Part shown: in pieces, positions 40,174 through 53,275 of the stretch | Numbering within the stretch: the stretch's first letter is position 1 | Layout: each line of letters opens with the position of its first letter | From: Omphiscola glabra | Lineage: Eukaryota; Mollusca; Gastropoda; Lymnaeidae | Reading direction: 5' to 3' | Assembly (NCBI GenBank): GCA_964017045.1 | Contig: OZ024806.1 | Coordinates: 3,990,992 to 4,054,991 of the forward strand | Length of the DNA stretch: 64,000 nt | Position numbers and translations under genes: made by a program | Notes under the pieces: generated by a model | What the model saw: only the letters and a program-made list of their open reading frames with translations | What the model was told of the DNA's origin: nothing | The model's database searches: none

Positions 40174-43100
40174 GATCCATGGATAGAAGCAGCATGCATC
40201 AAACATACAAATTACATAGAAATCAAAATAACTTATAAATATTTATTGCTAACTCAAATGTTAGAAAACCATTTTGAATACTTAAAAAATATCAAACCTT
40301 TTGCCAGACTATCGATCTCAATAGATTCAAAAGATAAAACATGAAGAATTATTACTCATTTACAGGCCAAAAGTAAAATTCACCAAACAAAACAGTTGTG
40401 TTCCATAGAACAGATTTTAAGTTGCTGCTATTAATTTTATTTTTGCAGTCTTATTTTAAGGAAGAGGATAAATTATTGTTTTGAAAATTAAAAAAAAAAT
40501 ATTTACATACAAATAATTGGCATTAATAATTTACCATAATCTATTTACTTATGTAATTATTGATGGCTGTATTGTAGCACACAAAAATAAATGAAGGTTT
40601 TTTTTTCTATAAAAGGATAGATCAAGTTTCCAGCTGGGACGATTACCTCTAGTTAATTAATTAATGTATTTAAATTATGCAATCTTATTTTAGCTTTCTA
40701 TTTCAAAACTCGTTTTTTTGGGTTTTAATTTTAACATTCTATGATAAGAAGTGTTCTCATTTTCTAGCTGGATGATAACAGTGGATAAAAAAAATTATTA
40801 TGGTGTCAGAGACTGCTAATAAAATTGAAGCATTGTCATGTCTTTTGAACTGATTATATATTCAATATGAAATTAAAATGAAAGCATCAGCTTCTTTGGA
40901 GTTCTTTCAGAGGTATGTTATCATTAAAACAAGTAAGTGTGGCAGGTCTTGACCACGACTTTTAAAATATACAAATTATTATTCAATTTCATTACAATAT
41001 CATTATCGAGGCTTGATTGTCTAAAATTTGTGCAGCAAATTAACAGGCTCATTATTCAAATGTATTCTTTTTTATGCGGGAAGTTTAAGAGAGGAATAAA
41101 ATGCTTTTGAGCTTTTTGCTTCCATTATGCAATAGTAATAGTAAAGATATACATCTTCATTTTTTAAAGCATTACAAATTTGAATTTAAAAGAATAATTT
41201 GTATGTTTTTTCAGTTCATAATTTTAACTATAAATATTTAATTAGATGAATTTATTTTATTTTAAAATAAATCGTAATAAAAATAAATTAATTTTAGTTT
41301 TAAAAATAATATATATTTGTTTTTTTAAATTGTATATATTGTTTTTATTATGGATAAAAAAAGTTTACACATTTGCATTTCATTAATGATAATATTATTA
41401 CAAAAATTAAAATGTATCATATTATTAGACTTTTATTTCAATGCACTCAACAGATGTTTATAACAAATAATTATTGACGACAGCTCTTGTAGTATGAATT
41501 CTATGCTGACAAAAAGATGGAAGACAAGTTCCAAATAAAAAAAAGATGTGATAAACACAAAAGGTTTCAACACCGTTAAGGAGGATATCTGACTTTGAAT
41601 AGTGCAGCAGTTAAAAATACTTGGTCACTACAATTTTAAACCAGTAACTGTTTTGACCTGCTCACTTCATCTACTATCATGCATAATATGCACTATAAAA
41701 GAAAAGTCTTATTAGGGGTAAAAACAAATGTTACAAATTCATGGAAATATTTTTTACATTTTTAAATTGTTTGATTTATTTTCTTCTTCCGTAGAGTTAC
41801 TTTTTATTTGTATTGGTAACTGATATTTCTTGGTCTAAATATCCCTTAAATATGCCATGTCTTATCAACATACACATATTGTTACTACACTGATTTTTTT
41901 TTTGCAGCTATTATACAGACTTTTATTTCCAATGATATGTGTATTCTTAGTGCACTTGAGCAAAGCCCTTTAAAAAAAAATTAAACAAATGTCTATTGTC
42001 AGTACCCATTGTCGTACTGTAATTACATTGATTGTGGGCCCTCAAAATAAAGAAGTAGAGAAATAAATCTAGTAAACTTTATCAATAAATCAGCCATTTT
42101 TAAAGATAAATCTGAACAATTGTCTCAAGTTAAGATGCTGTATTTATAAAAGTGTTTGATATTTTATAAAAAAATTTAAATAATTACTCAATTAATTGTG
42201 CTGTAATAAGGATTATTTTTGTAAGATTCTCTTTTTGTTGCTTAATAATTGGTATTTGAAATCATCTAGTAGAAAAAAATTTCCATTACTCCTTACTGCT
42301 TTTAGATTCATGTAATTAAACTTAACCAGTTCTTTATTGTGTGGATTAGGGATTAATTATGCTATATTAATGAGAACTGTTGTAATATTATTTTATTACT
42401 AGTCTTTTGAAATCAGTTAGTAATAAATTGATTTTTTTTTTAAATATAAATATACTATCTATATATTGATCTTTTTAGAAATAATCTCAGAAGTAATTTT
42501 CATTTGTATTGCTACCGGTATCTAATATATTTTGGCCTAAATATCACTTGAACATGCCACTACTTTTCAACATACATATATTCTTACTACACTGATTGCC
42601 TAATGAGCTAATATTTGTATAATTGTTTTTCTAGAAAAAGAATTGCTATTTTTATTTTGCTAGTGACAATTTCTGTAGGAATATTTACTTTATTTGTACT
42701 TGTATTATGAATGAAGCTTTACAATTTGATATCTGCCTCATTAAGTTAGTGCTTTTTAAAAACTTTAATACAACTTATTATTCAAAGTGCTCTTTACTCT
42801 AGTTTTGTAGCCACCTAAAATTAGTATCTATCATTTTAAACTTAATTGCATGGTCTTTACTTGCTATCAGATGTTTGCTCAAAATATGGGCTACTTGCTA
42901 AAATGGAATTATTATTATTTTCAGGCAATTATTTTTTTTATAATGTTTTTACAAAAACATATCATACAGCTTAACAAAGAAAACAAAAATGGTTTCAAAA
43001 TATTGCAATTCATTTTTTTTCATTTTGCTATCGTAAAGTCAATGCTACAACTCTTATTCAAATTTGAAAACAGTAGACTCATAAATAAAAAAAAAGTTGT

Positions 43101-43317
43101 GGTTATTTGTAGACACATTTCATTGAAGGAAATAATGCTTTAAAAAGTCCTAAAAAAAAAAATTAAATATAATTTAAAAAATTTTCACATTCAAACGTAT
43201 ACTGTAACTGTAACAAATAATCAATTAGATAATAATTAGTAAGTATTTATTTAGAAGAAATGTTTTTTTTTTTTAAAAATCAACCAAATTTTAATATTTA
43301 ATTACTGGGATTTATTC
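40174..43317. other. Long AT-rich stretch, no gene recognised (unit 2)
   Basis: Very AT-rich, with poly-T and poly-A runs and only short chance frames. The part up to about 42,480 has no counterpart in unit 1. From 42,482 it is collinear with 15,246-16,095. Confidence 0.5.
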
Positions 43318-43525
43318 CATCACCGAGGTATCAGTCACATTATCTAGTCTTTCACCGAGATATCAGTCAGATTATCTAGTCTTTCACCGAGATATCAGAT
43401 TATCTAGTATTTCACAGAGATATCAGTCAGATTATCTAGTCTTTCACCGAGATATCAGTCAGATTAACTAGTCTTTCACCGATATATTTGTCATATTATC
43501 TAGTCTTTCACCGAGATATCAGTCC
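43318..43525. repeat. 32-bp minisatellite (about 6 copies), private to unit 2
   Basis: Monomer tctttcaccgagatatcagt plus cagattatctag. It lies at the junction where unit 2 lacks about 2 kb of unit 1 (16,100-18,180), so array formation and the deletion may be linked. Confidence 0.9.
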
Positions 43526-43555
43526 ACGGATGCAGCACACACAAATGGAAATCGT

Positions 43556-43682
43556 GGTTTATTATGAAGTCTAGTCTTTCTAATACTTAGCGGGCATTTG
43601 AAGTCTAGTCTTTCTAATACCTAGAGGGCATTTGAAGTATAGGCTTTCTAATACCTAGCGGCCATTTGAAGGCATGGGCTAG
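43556..43682. repeat. 34-bp tandem repeat (3 copies)
   Basis: gtctagtctttctaatacct plus agcgggcatttgaa. Two copies in unit 1 (18,228-18,295). Confidence 0.75.
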
Positions 43683-43868
43683 GTGGTTGAAACCCATGGT
43701 TTCCCTTGAGATTCCAAAGGACTCTTAGAAGTCTTGCGTCTAAATCCTAGTTGATACAAGCAGGGTTTTTAAAAGGTTTAGTTTGTAGACTTCTATCTTG
43801 TTTAGGTAAATCTGAAGAATGGTCTGTATATGTTTTACTTCCTTACATCAGGGTCTAAATTAGTTTTT

Positions 43869-44092
43869 TGTCTTACAGCCGGGTATTCAGCTGTTTCACC
43901 TCTTACAGCCGGGTCTTGAGTTGCTTCATGTCTTACAGCCGTGTGTGCCTTTGTTTCACGTCTTACAGCCGCGTCCGCATTTGTTACCCCACTTCAGCCT
44001 GGGCTTGAGTTGTTTCACGTTTTACAGCTGGACCTTGATTTATTTCTCGACTTAGAGCCGTGTGTGCAAATGTTTCATTTCTTACAGCGTCG
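43869..44092. repeat. Decayed 30-bp minisatellite inside the fossil LINE (unit 2)
   Basis: About seven diverged copies of the gtcttacagccgtgtgtgca-type monomer; unit 1 has about 16 more uniform copies. Confidence 0.8.
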
Positions 44093-44790
44093 TCTGAAGT
44101 TGTTTATTGTCTTACAGCCAAATCTGGTATTGTATATTATAAAGTCATCTCCAAACATGGCGTTCTGAGACTACAATTCTTACTTTAGGTCATGTACGTA
44201 GTCGAAGGGTAATGTTTAGCTGAGCGTGGATCCCAGAGCACGTCCTATCTCCATGACGTTTAGATTTGATAGCTTCTCGCCAAACCTATTTTCAATAGTC
44301 CGGTTCTTTAAGAGTTCCCCAACCCATCTATATAATGTTTCAGTAATATTCAGATTCTGCAGTTTATGTATGAGTCCCGTGCATCACTTTATAGTACTCT
44401 TCTTGCAGATCAAAGATTTAATTTGCCATCTATTGGATGAGACTTTTGACTTTCGGAAGACGCCTTGTGTCTGGGGGAAGCTCATATGTTCTCTAGAAAC
44501 AGTAAAGTCGCACAATGCACCTTATGTTCAGCTATTTTTACTACAAACGATGTTAATGATATCGGTCGGTAGCTGGTCTGGAGATGACCTGGATTTACAT
44601 CTTTGGTATTGCAATTGGCATGTACAGAATGTCCTTTTTGTTAGGGCCCTTGTTGTTCTTCTGTCAACGTCGACTAGGACCATCCGGTTAGGGGGAAGGG
44701 TGGGTTACGGTGAGTTTGTAGGGGGCTTGCCAATCCGATCCGTGCTCGGAATAATCTCTGGCCCCACGGGAAAGGGATAGTTGCTGCAGT
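44093..44790 (-). pseudogene. Fossil LINE reverse transcriptase, antisense (unit 2)
   Basis: Same fossil as in unit 1: minus-strand SYRPISL-like segment near 44,550-44,580 and the catalytic box near 44,145-44,156, which here reads FGDD instead of FADD. The plus-strand frame at 44,226-44,780 is its shadow. The RNase H end is deleted in this unit. Confidence 0.7.
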
Positions 44791-44892
44791 CGGTGATTTA
44801 ATAATCTCTTTCAGGCTAGCCTACGAGTTTCATAAGACTTTGTCGCACTCTCTGGTCTTTTTTGGTCACATCAGAAGAGTGATTGTTAAGAG

Positions 44893-45075
44893 TCTGCTTA
44901 CACAACTTCCTACACCAATGTTAGAATAGCCACTTACACCAATATTTTGACAGCTGCTTAAAACAAAAGAATGTTACAGCTGCTTACACAAATAGACTTG
45001 TACAGCTATCCAAACATTCAGACACTAACTGCTATCTACAACAATGGACTTGGACAGATATCTACACAAAAAGAC
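44893..45075. repeat. Degenerate ~27-bp tandem repeat upstream of gene copy B
   Basis: Counterpart of 19,785-19,955. Confidence 0.55.
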
Positions 45076-45249
45076 TTAATAAGTTCATTTTTATTTCTTC
45101 ACTGTTCACATTAATGGTTTTTTCAATCTATAGAAAGATATTTTTCATGTTAAACCAAATTGTGTAGATAATTTAAATTTTACCAAAACATGTTTTTATG
45201 TTTATATTAATTTCAGGTTACATTATAAAGCATTGAGAGAGAGCTGGAA

Positions 45250-47474
45250 ATGAGGCCCTCTGATTTACTGTTTCTTGTGATTGCTATAATCTACATTCCA
45301 CAAGGTAGGTCAATACCAGTTACCAACATGTCAACAGAGACACCTATTATATACATTCTGAATGTAGGCAAGTCTGTAATTTTATAAATATTACAGATAA
45401 ATTAAGTAACAACACGTTATACTCGTAGAAATGACGTCATAATGAGTACATGACACGAGTTGTCTCTCTATTTACGACACATATGTTTAATTTAAATTTT
45501 TACTTATAATATTGAATATTGATATGCCACTTTTTATCCTTTATATAAACAAACATTTCAAATAACTTACAAACAAAACCAAAACCAACATGTAAATGTT
45601 TTGTACGTCTCACAGATTTAGTGACACTCTTCAATGAGTGATCACGGCATTGCCGTGTGCTGGCCACCCGCTAGCCACGCCACTGATTACGCTACAAATT
45701 ACCTTCGTTATGTTAATAGATTAATACACTACTATTATTTAAAGTTTCTTTAGAAATACTGCATTTCTACTATATTTCTCTCACATGCCCCAGAGAGGAG
45801 TTGCTATCGCATCATATTCTGGTATTTGGACAAATCGGATAAACATAATTGTTACAGTAATGTTACTGGTCACATGATATTGTATCCTGATAGAGAAAAA
45901 GCAAAAGAATCATTGGATAACCTCCCCAGCCAAGTCATATTGCAAATGAAATGTCCATATTTCCCGGGAAACGCCCGTGGCATTATAAAAGGACGAAAAG
46001 ATGGAAGCTGGATGGTGGTAAGTTCAACGTAGATTGTCTTAAGCCAACCTGATCAAGAAATTAATAACTTAATGTGTTGAGCTAAGCTGATCAAAAATTA
46101 TTAACTCAATGTGTTATGATAAGCTGATAATGAAATTATTAACTCAGTGTGTTATGATAAGCTGATAAAGAAATTATTAATTCAATGTGTTATGATAAGA
46201 TGGTAAATAAATTAATTCCTTATTTCGTTATAGTAAGTTAATGAAGAATTAATGTACAATGAATTAAAAAACGTAATGTAAGCTGACTGACAGAAGTTGA
46301 CCTTTAAAGACAGCAAGGATGCATATAATTAAACGTTCAATTTAAGCATATTGAGAGATTTCGACATTTTAAGGCAGCATTGAAACATGCAATCATGTGT
46401 ACCATGTAAACTAATTGAGAGGTTCCGACTTTTGAAAACATGAGGTATGCATATAATCAAATGTACAAATCAAGCTATTTTAGAGACGATGACATTTAAA
46501 GACAATAAGGATGCATACAATGAAATTGACAATGTGAGCTATTTGAGAGACGTCAAAAAGTGAAGACGACAGAAATGCATAGAATCAAATGTAAATTATA
46601 AGCAGATTTAGAGATTAGAGGAAAGAATGTCAAAGATATATGCTAGTAAAGAATGTCAAAGATATATAATAGTAAAGAATGTCAATTGTATTAATTTATA
46701 TGCACTTAACACAATTCAACATCGTTATTTTTGAGAATCCAATTTTATTTAAGAAACAATGTGCCCGCTCTTTCGTTCACTTGAAGGGAATTTTTTCGTC
46801 GCGCTGTTGAAAAGAACTTAACGCAATGAAGTTGACGTATTCTAATCTACTAGAAAGTATGACTTGTTATCGGGTGAATAATGGTAGGCATTTAGAGATA
46901 CTTTCTGTACTGATCTACAATATAATAAAAGGCTTACACTACACATCCACATACAAGTGTACACACCATTTTTCCTTCCCCTTATATGTCATTAAAGCGA
47001 AGAATCTCAGTTATTGATCAAATTCACTCTTTTATTATTAGGCGTAATTTGTGCTGCATATTGCAAAATGAACGCATCGAACTGTTTTTTTTCCTTTTAA
47101 ATGAAAAGTAATTTGCTTTTTAAACCTTACTTCAAAGTTCCGCTTATTTGTTTCCTTGGTGATCACTTGTTTAATTCCCTTTAATTTGTGGATGTTGACA
47201 GTTGGATGCAGTATCAGTGAAGACGTGCGCTTATGAAGAAAACAGGGCTACAGTAAAAAGAGCTCTTCACTGTTGCACGTTCACCCACCGATATTCTTAT
47301 ATGCTTTATTTGGATCTGCCTATGTACTATACCGTGAGCAAGTGCTCCATAAGGCTCTTCTTGGCTGATGTTGGTAAAATAGAAACATGGCCGACTATTG
47401 TTGATGATCATGGAATGGTGGGAGTGTCTGATGACGTTCCCTTAAAGAAGTTTGGTGGTAAATGTTATGACTAG
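45250..47474 (+). CDS. Secreted cysteine-containing protein of unknown family, copy B (3 coding exons)
   Basis: Coding exons 45250-45304, 45794-46017 and 47202-47474. Exon lengths (55, 224 and 273 nt), intron phases and GT-AG borders are identical to copy A. The product is 183 residues with a signal peptide (MRPSDLLFLVIAIIYIPQ), the N-V-T site at 41, and the seven cysteines of copy A plus an eighth at 118 (Tyr in copy A). It differs from copy A at L13I, R26I, F28W, I32K, W33S, Y35K, Q45H, T61N, T87K, R90S, A98S, Y118C, G123R, Y125S, L160V and E171D. Eighteen nucleotide changes alter residues and six are silent, yet no frame or splice damage has accumulated. Family not recognised. Confidence 0.78.
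46055..46690. repeat. Intronic tandem repeats in copy B
   Basis: Same three repeat types as copy A; the 37-38-bp unit has about five copies here against four. Confidence 0.7.
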
Positions 47475-47645
47475 TGCTTACGCGTTTTTCTTATATATAT
47501 GTTGTGTTATTTAATGGAAAAAAAGATTGATTTAAGTTTGCAAATCTTTATACACTGGACGTTGTATATGATATCTATACGCTGCTTTAAGTTTTTTAGT
47601 AAAATTTATTGAAGCGTAAAGCTTACACCGAATCGAAGTTATGTT

Positions 47646-47651
47646 AATAAA
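47646..47651 (+). other. Polyadenylation signal AATAAA of copy B
   Basis: 172 bases after the stop codon, as in copy A. Confidence 0.6.
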
Positions 47652-47694
47652 ATAATTTACCATGAATTTAATTAAAGTTAAAGAGGATCTGGAG

Positions 47695-48015
47695 TAGGAG
47701 ATAGGTTGTATGTGTGGTTTATAGTGAAGATAAGGAAAGACTTGGTATACAATTGGCTGGATGTGTGGCTTAAGGTGATGATAAGGTGGGACAAGGTAAA
47801 ACTAGGTTTGTATCTGTGGGTTACGGTAAAGACAAGGACGGACCATGTAGAAGATAAGGAAGGACTAGGTATACAATTGGCTAGATGTTTGGCTTAAAGT
47901 GATGATAAGGAGGGACCAAGTAAAACTAGATTGTATCTGTGGGTTACGGTAAAGACAAGGGCGGACTAGGTAGAAGATAGGTCGTATGTGTGGCCTAGGG
48001 CCAGATAAGGAGGGA
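47695..48015. repeat. Higher-order minisatellite, shortened (unit 2)
   Basis: Same three ~50-bp subtypes as 22,548-23,045, with about 180 bp (roughly one trio) fewer. Confidence 0.8.
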
Positions 48016-48134
48016 CGAAGAATCTTGGAGGGTATGTTAGTGTTAGCTACAGAAAGCGAGTATAATGTTTTTTCCATGTCAAAGAAAGAAAATATTTTGG
48101 TAAATTATACAAATATTAATATAAATTTTAGAGA

Positions 48135-48412
48135 GATGATTGCCTCTGTTCACAATCAATAGTATTCTGATGACAGATTCGGTTCCCAATCATTGTTATA
48201 CGGATGACTAACTAGGTTAACAATCCTTGTTATGCTGATGATTGACTCGGTTCACAATCATTGTTATACAGATGATTGCCTTCATTCACAATAATTGTAA
48301 AATAGATGATTGCCTAGGTTTACAATCATTGTTATTCTGATGATAGTCTCGGTTCACCATAATTGGTATACTGATGATGGCCTCGGTTTACAAACATTAT
48401 TATTAACAAACT
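48135..48412. repeat. 34-bp minisatellite (about 8 copies), unit 2
   Basis: Same copy number and near-identical copies as 23,163-23,440. Confidence 0.85.
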
Positions 48413-48947
48413 TAGTTTGTATGATGTCCAGCTTGGAATAATTCTAGTTCATTTTTGTTAAAAACTCTTTTCCTATATCATTGAAACAGAATCACGATAC
48501 TATAACAAAGCCCTTGACAGTAAATGTGGAATATGATGAACTAACGTACCTGATAGATGGTACCCAACAGGTACCGACACATTCAGAACTTCAGATAATT
48601 ACTCATATATATTATACATAATTCATAAGTAATATATACAATTTTTATATATATAACAGTTTGATATATTATTTAGGTAGTGGATTCTGTGGATTCTTCT
48701 TTCAAAGCATGTTTATTTATAACATTTGTGAACTGTCTAACACTCACTCACATATGCAGACATACACAGACATGCCTACACACGCTCACATTGGCATTTT
48801 GTCCACCAACACATTCGGATGCTAACTTTAACGTAAAGCAAGAATAATATTATATATTTGCTTGAGTTGCGTATTTGGATAACGAATGTTTCATGTCTTT
48901 TATAATAAAAGATGCAAGTTTATTTCCTAGTAACAAAATATATTGTT
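48413..48947. other. AT-rich non-coding stretch (unit 2)
   Basis: Collinear with 23,441-23,968. No gene. Confidence 0.4.
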
Positions 48948-49140
48948 TGTTTGTCTGTTGCTTGTTTATGTGTTGCTTGTTGTTTATTGGTTGTTTGTGT
49001 GTTTTTGTTTGCTGTTTGTTTGTTGTTGTTTTGTGTTTGTTAGTTGGTTATTTCTTTGTTGTATGTTGTTTCTTTGTTGTTTTGTGTTTGTTTGTTGTTT
49101 TTTTTGTTGTTTGTTTTTTTTGTTGTGTTTTTGTTTGCGC
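48948..49140. repeat. TTTG/TTGTT low-complexity tract (unit 2)
   Basis: Counterpart of 23,969-24,170. Frames across it are chance. Confidence 0.9.
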
Positions 49141-49938
49141 GTACATATTGGCTAATGTTATAGACCAACAGATTTTCAGTGACTTAACAATACTTTTACA
49201 TATCTTTTTATATCTAAACAACTTTCTGTGTTGAGTCTGACGTTTGTGCTACATCGGTCATTTCTCGTCCTGTATTTCGGGAAAGAATCAACATTTTGTA
49301 TTATGTCCCAGAAACTTTCTCCCTTCATCAAGTAATCAAAACACAATTATTTTTTTTATTTTTTTTTAATTTTTTTTTTTTGGGGGGGGGGGGGGGGGTT
49401 TGTGTTGCCCTTTATATAACTATAATTTTCAGTTAAGCAAATGATTTAATGACGTTGTAAAAAATAATTATTTTCTTTTTATTCAGTTTATATTTTTTGA
49501 CACACAAACAAACAAAGGAACAACAAAGACACACACAAAAAACCCACTATAAAACAAAAAAACAAATGTTTAAGGTATGATTAAACTTGTTCACAATACC
49601 AACAAAGATTTATTCACCCTTGAACATCTATTTTCAGATGCTCTTCTGATGTTCTGCGATGTTGCCATGGCCAATGCAGTTTAGACTTTCAAAATAAAAA
49701 AAATAAAAATATATGGATTTTATGTGATTTTTAAGATTATGTTTTCTGCTGAAATCTGTTGAAAGTGTCAATTCTGTAAATCAAATTACTAATTAAATCA
49801 TAGTCATTTAAAGTGGGCTTCTATACCAATGGTTCTCAATCTTTATTTTTAAGTGTTGTTGGGGGAAGAGTACTATATTAGTTTATTATCAGTTGAGATC
49901 CTCGTCAGCTTTACATCCCAGAAGTTGAGGTCCACATT
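49141..49938. other. AT-rich end of unit 2
   Basis: Contains a long poly-T then poly-G run (about 49,348-49,400), longer than in unit 1, and the exon-like patch at about 49,638-49,700 noted under findings. No supported gene. Confidence 0.4.
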
Positions 49939-50480
49939 AGTTGAGGTGACGATCAAGTGATGTGCCCACTAGATAAGATGCCCATCCGATGAGATGCCCA
50001 TCAAGTGAGGTGCCCATCCGATGAGATGTACATACATTTAGTGCATTAAAGATATTTTAGGTTGATGTTGTAATCAAGTGGGGTGCAATCATTTGAAATG
50101 CCCAAAATTTGAGGTACCCATCAATTGATGTGACCATCAGTTAAGGTGACCATCAGTTGAGTTCCACAAGGAGCTCATCAGTTGTTTTACCACAAGTGAG
50201 TTAATTGTTCAAAAAGTGCACATAAGTTGTTCTGCCATCTGTAAAGTAGGTATCCACCAGTTGCCTATCAGTTGTTCTACTATAAGTAACGTAGGTGTCC
50301 ACAAGGAGCCCATGAATTATTCTGCCATCGGTAATGTAGGAGTCCACCAGGATCCCATCAGGTAAACTGCCATCAGTAATTTACATGTCCTCCAGAATCC
50401 CATTAGTTAATATGTAGGGTAAGTTTCCACCAGGTGCACATCTGTTATTATGCAATCATTAAGTTAGGTGTCTACCATGA
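49939..50480. repeat. Degenerate 16-bp and ~55-bp tandem repeats (unit 3)
   Basis: As in unit 2, but one or two ~55-bp copies fewer. Confidence 0.7.
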
Positions 50481-51216
50481 TTTCATCGGTTGCTCAAACA
50501 TTCAACAATAAAAAAAAGTAAGCAAATATGAAAAAAATAAATTGTTAAACATTCAAATATAAAGCAAGGGAAGAAAATATGCAAATAAAAACACGTTCAA
50601 ACATTTCATTTAATGAACAACATTTATAAAAGTTCATTTTTTTTTTTACGTTATTAAAAAAAACCCAATGATTTGCTATAGGTACAACAATTCTTGAGCT
50701 ATACTTAGAAACTGTCTGTAGCAATAGAAATAATCCTTTTTGATAGACAGAAACATTTTTTAACTATAAACATAAAAACAATTTAGTTCCACACAGAATC
50801 TTTCATTCACTATAGAGAGAAAAATTATTTAGCCATAGACATAATTTTGTTATACTTGTAGACTGAAACTGTCTTTATTTATAGTCAAAAACAGAAATTT
50901 TCTTTAGTTATAAATTGAATTTTTTTTTAGGTATAGACATAATCTTTCTTTAGCTATAACCACACAAATAATTTAGCTACTGACAAACAATTCGTGTGTT
51001 GGATACACATAACTGAAATCAATATTATCCAGCTACACCTTCGTTAATTCATTAACTTGTTTAAATAATTCGCTTTACAGCAAGAAAATTGCATCGCTAC
51101 TTTCATTAAATTTATTACTTAATAAAAACGCAACTTTTATATATACTTTAAATAAGAAAATACGTTTAAGTCAATAAGTGTAAAGAAACATTATAGCCAA
51201 AAAGCATTCACTTATC
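50481..51216. other. AT-rich stretch, nothing recognisable (unit 3)
   Basis: Collinear with 641-1364. No gene. Confidence 0.4.
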
Positions 51217-51224
51217 CACTTATT

Positions 51225-51386
51225 CAGTGGCGTAACAACGGCTTGGCATTGGGGCATGTTGCAAGGGCGCCGCCCTGCGCCAGTTAAAAAGGGCGCCGCT
51301 AAATCTCTAAATTTTAAATTTGTATTTAAATACAGAGAGCCAAAAACAAATTAGCCAATGGTGTTAAAAACCCAGTTACGCTTCTT
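51225..51386. mobile_element. hAT-type MITE (unit 3)
   Basis: Orthologue of 1373-1534 with target duplication cacttatt on both sides (51,217-51,224 and 51,387-51,394). Confidence 0.85.
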
Positions 51387-51394
51387 CACTTATT

Positions 51395-52214
51395 GCTCAT
51401 GCAAAAAAAATAAAAAATAAAAAAAAAAAGGACATTCGATTTGCAAAATAATATGCGTATAATTATTTATTAATTCTTAACTAAAATGTCGATGTTAGGT
51501 GGTTCATACGTTCATTTTTCTTCAGGCACCACAAGATACGCCTCTGAAAAATGGAATGAATTTGATAAATAATTAACCTTCTTAGGTATCTCGAACATAG
51601 GAAATAAGGTGTGTACATTCTTACATGTATTACAATATGTTTAAATCCTATGATATTAAATTGTAAATTTACAAAAGAAATTTACATTATCTTTGTTAAA
51701 GAGTGTATAAAAGAAAATTAATTTCTGGGCAATATAAGGAAGGTTTCATAAAATTTTGATTGTATCACAAAGACATGTAATGAATTTGAATTGGTAGGAA
51801 ATGTGAGCCTGGTTAGCTAAAATGATGATATTATTGCAGAAATCTATATGTAAAAAAATGGGTATTGTGAGCATTTGTTGCTAATTTATTTTTTATTTTT
51901 AAAATTAATCATCAGGAAATGCGAGCAATGGTTGATAAATTTTAATTTTGTTAAAGAGAGCTGAAATAACATAATCTTTCTGTTCCCAGAACAAGATTTT
52001 TCACATTCTGTGCCCCCCACCATCCCAAAATGGAATTCTTTCCTATAAAACATTCACAATGTACCGACCATCACAGCCTTTGATGCTGCTGTATGCTGTT
52101 TCATGGCTTTGCAGGGGTAAACAGTACTTAGGAGATTGAGATCATGCTTTTTACAAATTGTTCATGCAAAATGTATAATTTACTTTAATTGCTAAATTTT
52201 TATGTAAAGCGCAG
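51395..52214. other. AT-rich non-coding stretch (unit 3)
   Basis: Collinear with 1543-2337. No gene. Confidence 0.4.
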
Positions 52215-52425
52215 TGAGCCAATTCCTAACCAGGGGTACTGCAGTGAGTATAGCCTTAGGCTGGGGTACTGCAGTGAGTATAGCCTTAGGCTGGGGTACT
52301 GCAGTGAGTATAGCCTTAGGCTGGGGTACTGCAGTGAGTATAGCCTTAGAGTGGGGTACTGCAGTGAGTATGGCCTTAGGCTGGGGTACTGCAGTGAGTA
52401 TAGCCTTAGGCTGCGGTACTGCACT
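52215..52425. repeat. 30-bp minisatellite (about 7 copies, unit 3)
   Basis: Same monomer as 27,390-27,735, shorter array. Confidence 0.95.
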
Positions 52426-52500
52426 ATATAAACAACCTTAAAAATATTTTTTATATAAGCCAAGCGTACAACGATTTTGTGAACAAAAGTACCCGTCATT

Positions 52501-52698
52501 AACTTTAAGCTTGAAACAAATGGTGTTTTGAGTAGGGAGAGCGCTGTCAGCTCTAAAGAAGCAATGGTATATGCCTTTGTTGATGAGTTGAGGTCTCAAA
52601 TCCATGACTTTGGAGACCAGGCTTTTGTTTGCATTGTTAAGAATAAACCTGTAAAATTAGCTATGACCATGGCTGCTCTGAAATTTTTTCAATTGTAA
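52501..52698 (+). other. Short conserved open frame (unit 3)
   Basis: Counterpart of 27,806-28,006, open, with AVSSKEAMVYAFVDELRSQI. No start codon at its head. Not recognised. Confidence 0.3.
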
Positions 52699-53030
52699 GA
52701 TCAATTTAAGGAGACCAATTTTTTTCTTCTTTTGAAACATTTTTGAACACAGGCATTTTAAAAATCCTGTTGTTATTACCGGTCAAAAGACCAGTGAGAA
52801 GGATCTGAGTGCCCCCTCCCCTCCAAGGAAGGTCAAGTGCCCTTCGGAGAAAAATTGGTACAACAATATAGCCATTATATATATAAATAAAAATAAAAAC
52901 GACTATAATTTTTTTTTTACAAAAAGTTTTTAAAAGAATAGTATCTGGTGCCTGTAACCGAATACAGTTTGTGGAATTCATGAAATATCGATACTTTAGA
53001 TATATTTGATGATCCGTATATAAAGCCAAA
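52690..53030. repeat. Dispersed repeat with tggtacaacaatata core (unit 3, first copy)
   Basis: Orthologue of 2640-2960 and 28,015-28,330. Confidence 0.6.
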
Positions 53031-53275
53031 CTTGTTAAATTCTTACCATATTCGATTAATTATTTCGTACAAGGCCGCTCAAGATTATAAGCCGCTGTCT
53101 TACTTCCTGTAGTTCGCATAATATATCGGTATTTTAAAGATAAAATAACAGTGCATCATACAAGCCGCGATGTTGTTGCAGTAGTGAAAAGAGATGTGTT
53201 GGGCCGCTGTGTTCTAAATTGTGGCTCTTCATTGTGAAAGTATTCATTCCGATTATATAAAAATTTGATCAACTA

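Larger units (their letters stand above)
24961..49938. repeat. 25-kb tandem segmental duplication, unit 2 (complete)
   Basis: The only complete unit in the window. It carries the best-preserved hAT copy (both ends and target duplication), a private RTE LINE insertion at 34,554-35,640, a private 40-bp tandem expansion inside the hAT, a private 32-bp array at 43,318, and the second copy of the secreted-protein gene. Confidence 0.93.

Noticed and set aside
42850..43143. 97-codon plus-strand frame in the AT-rich part of unit 2
   Set aside because: Low-complexity composition (Phe, Lys, Asn, Ile), and the collinear sequence in unit 1 does not keep the frame.
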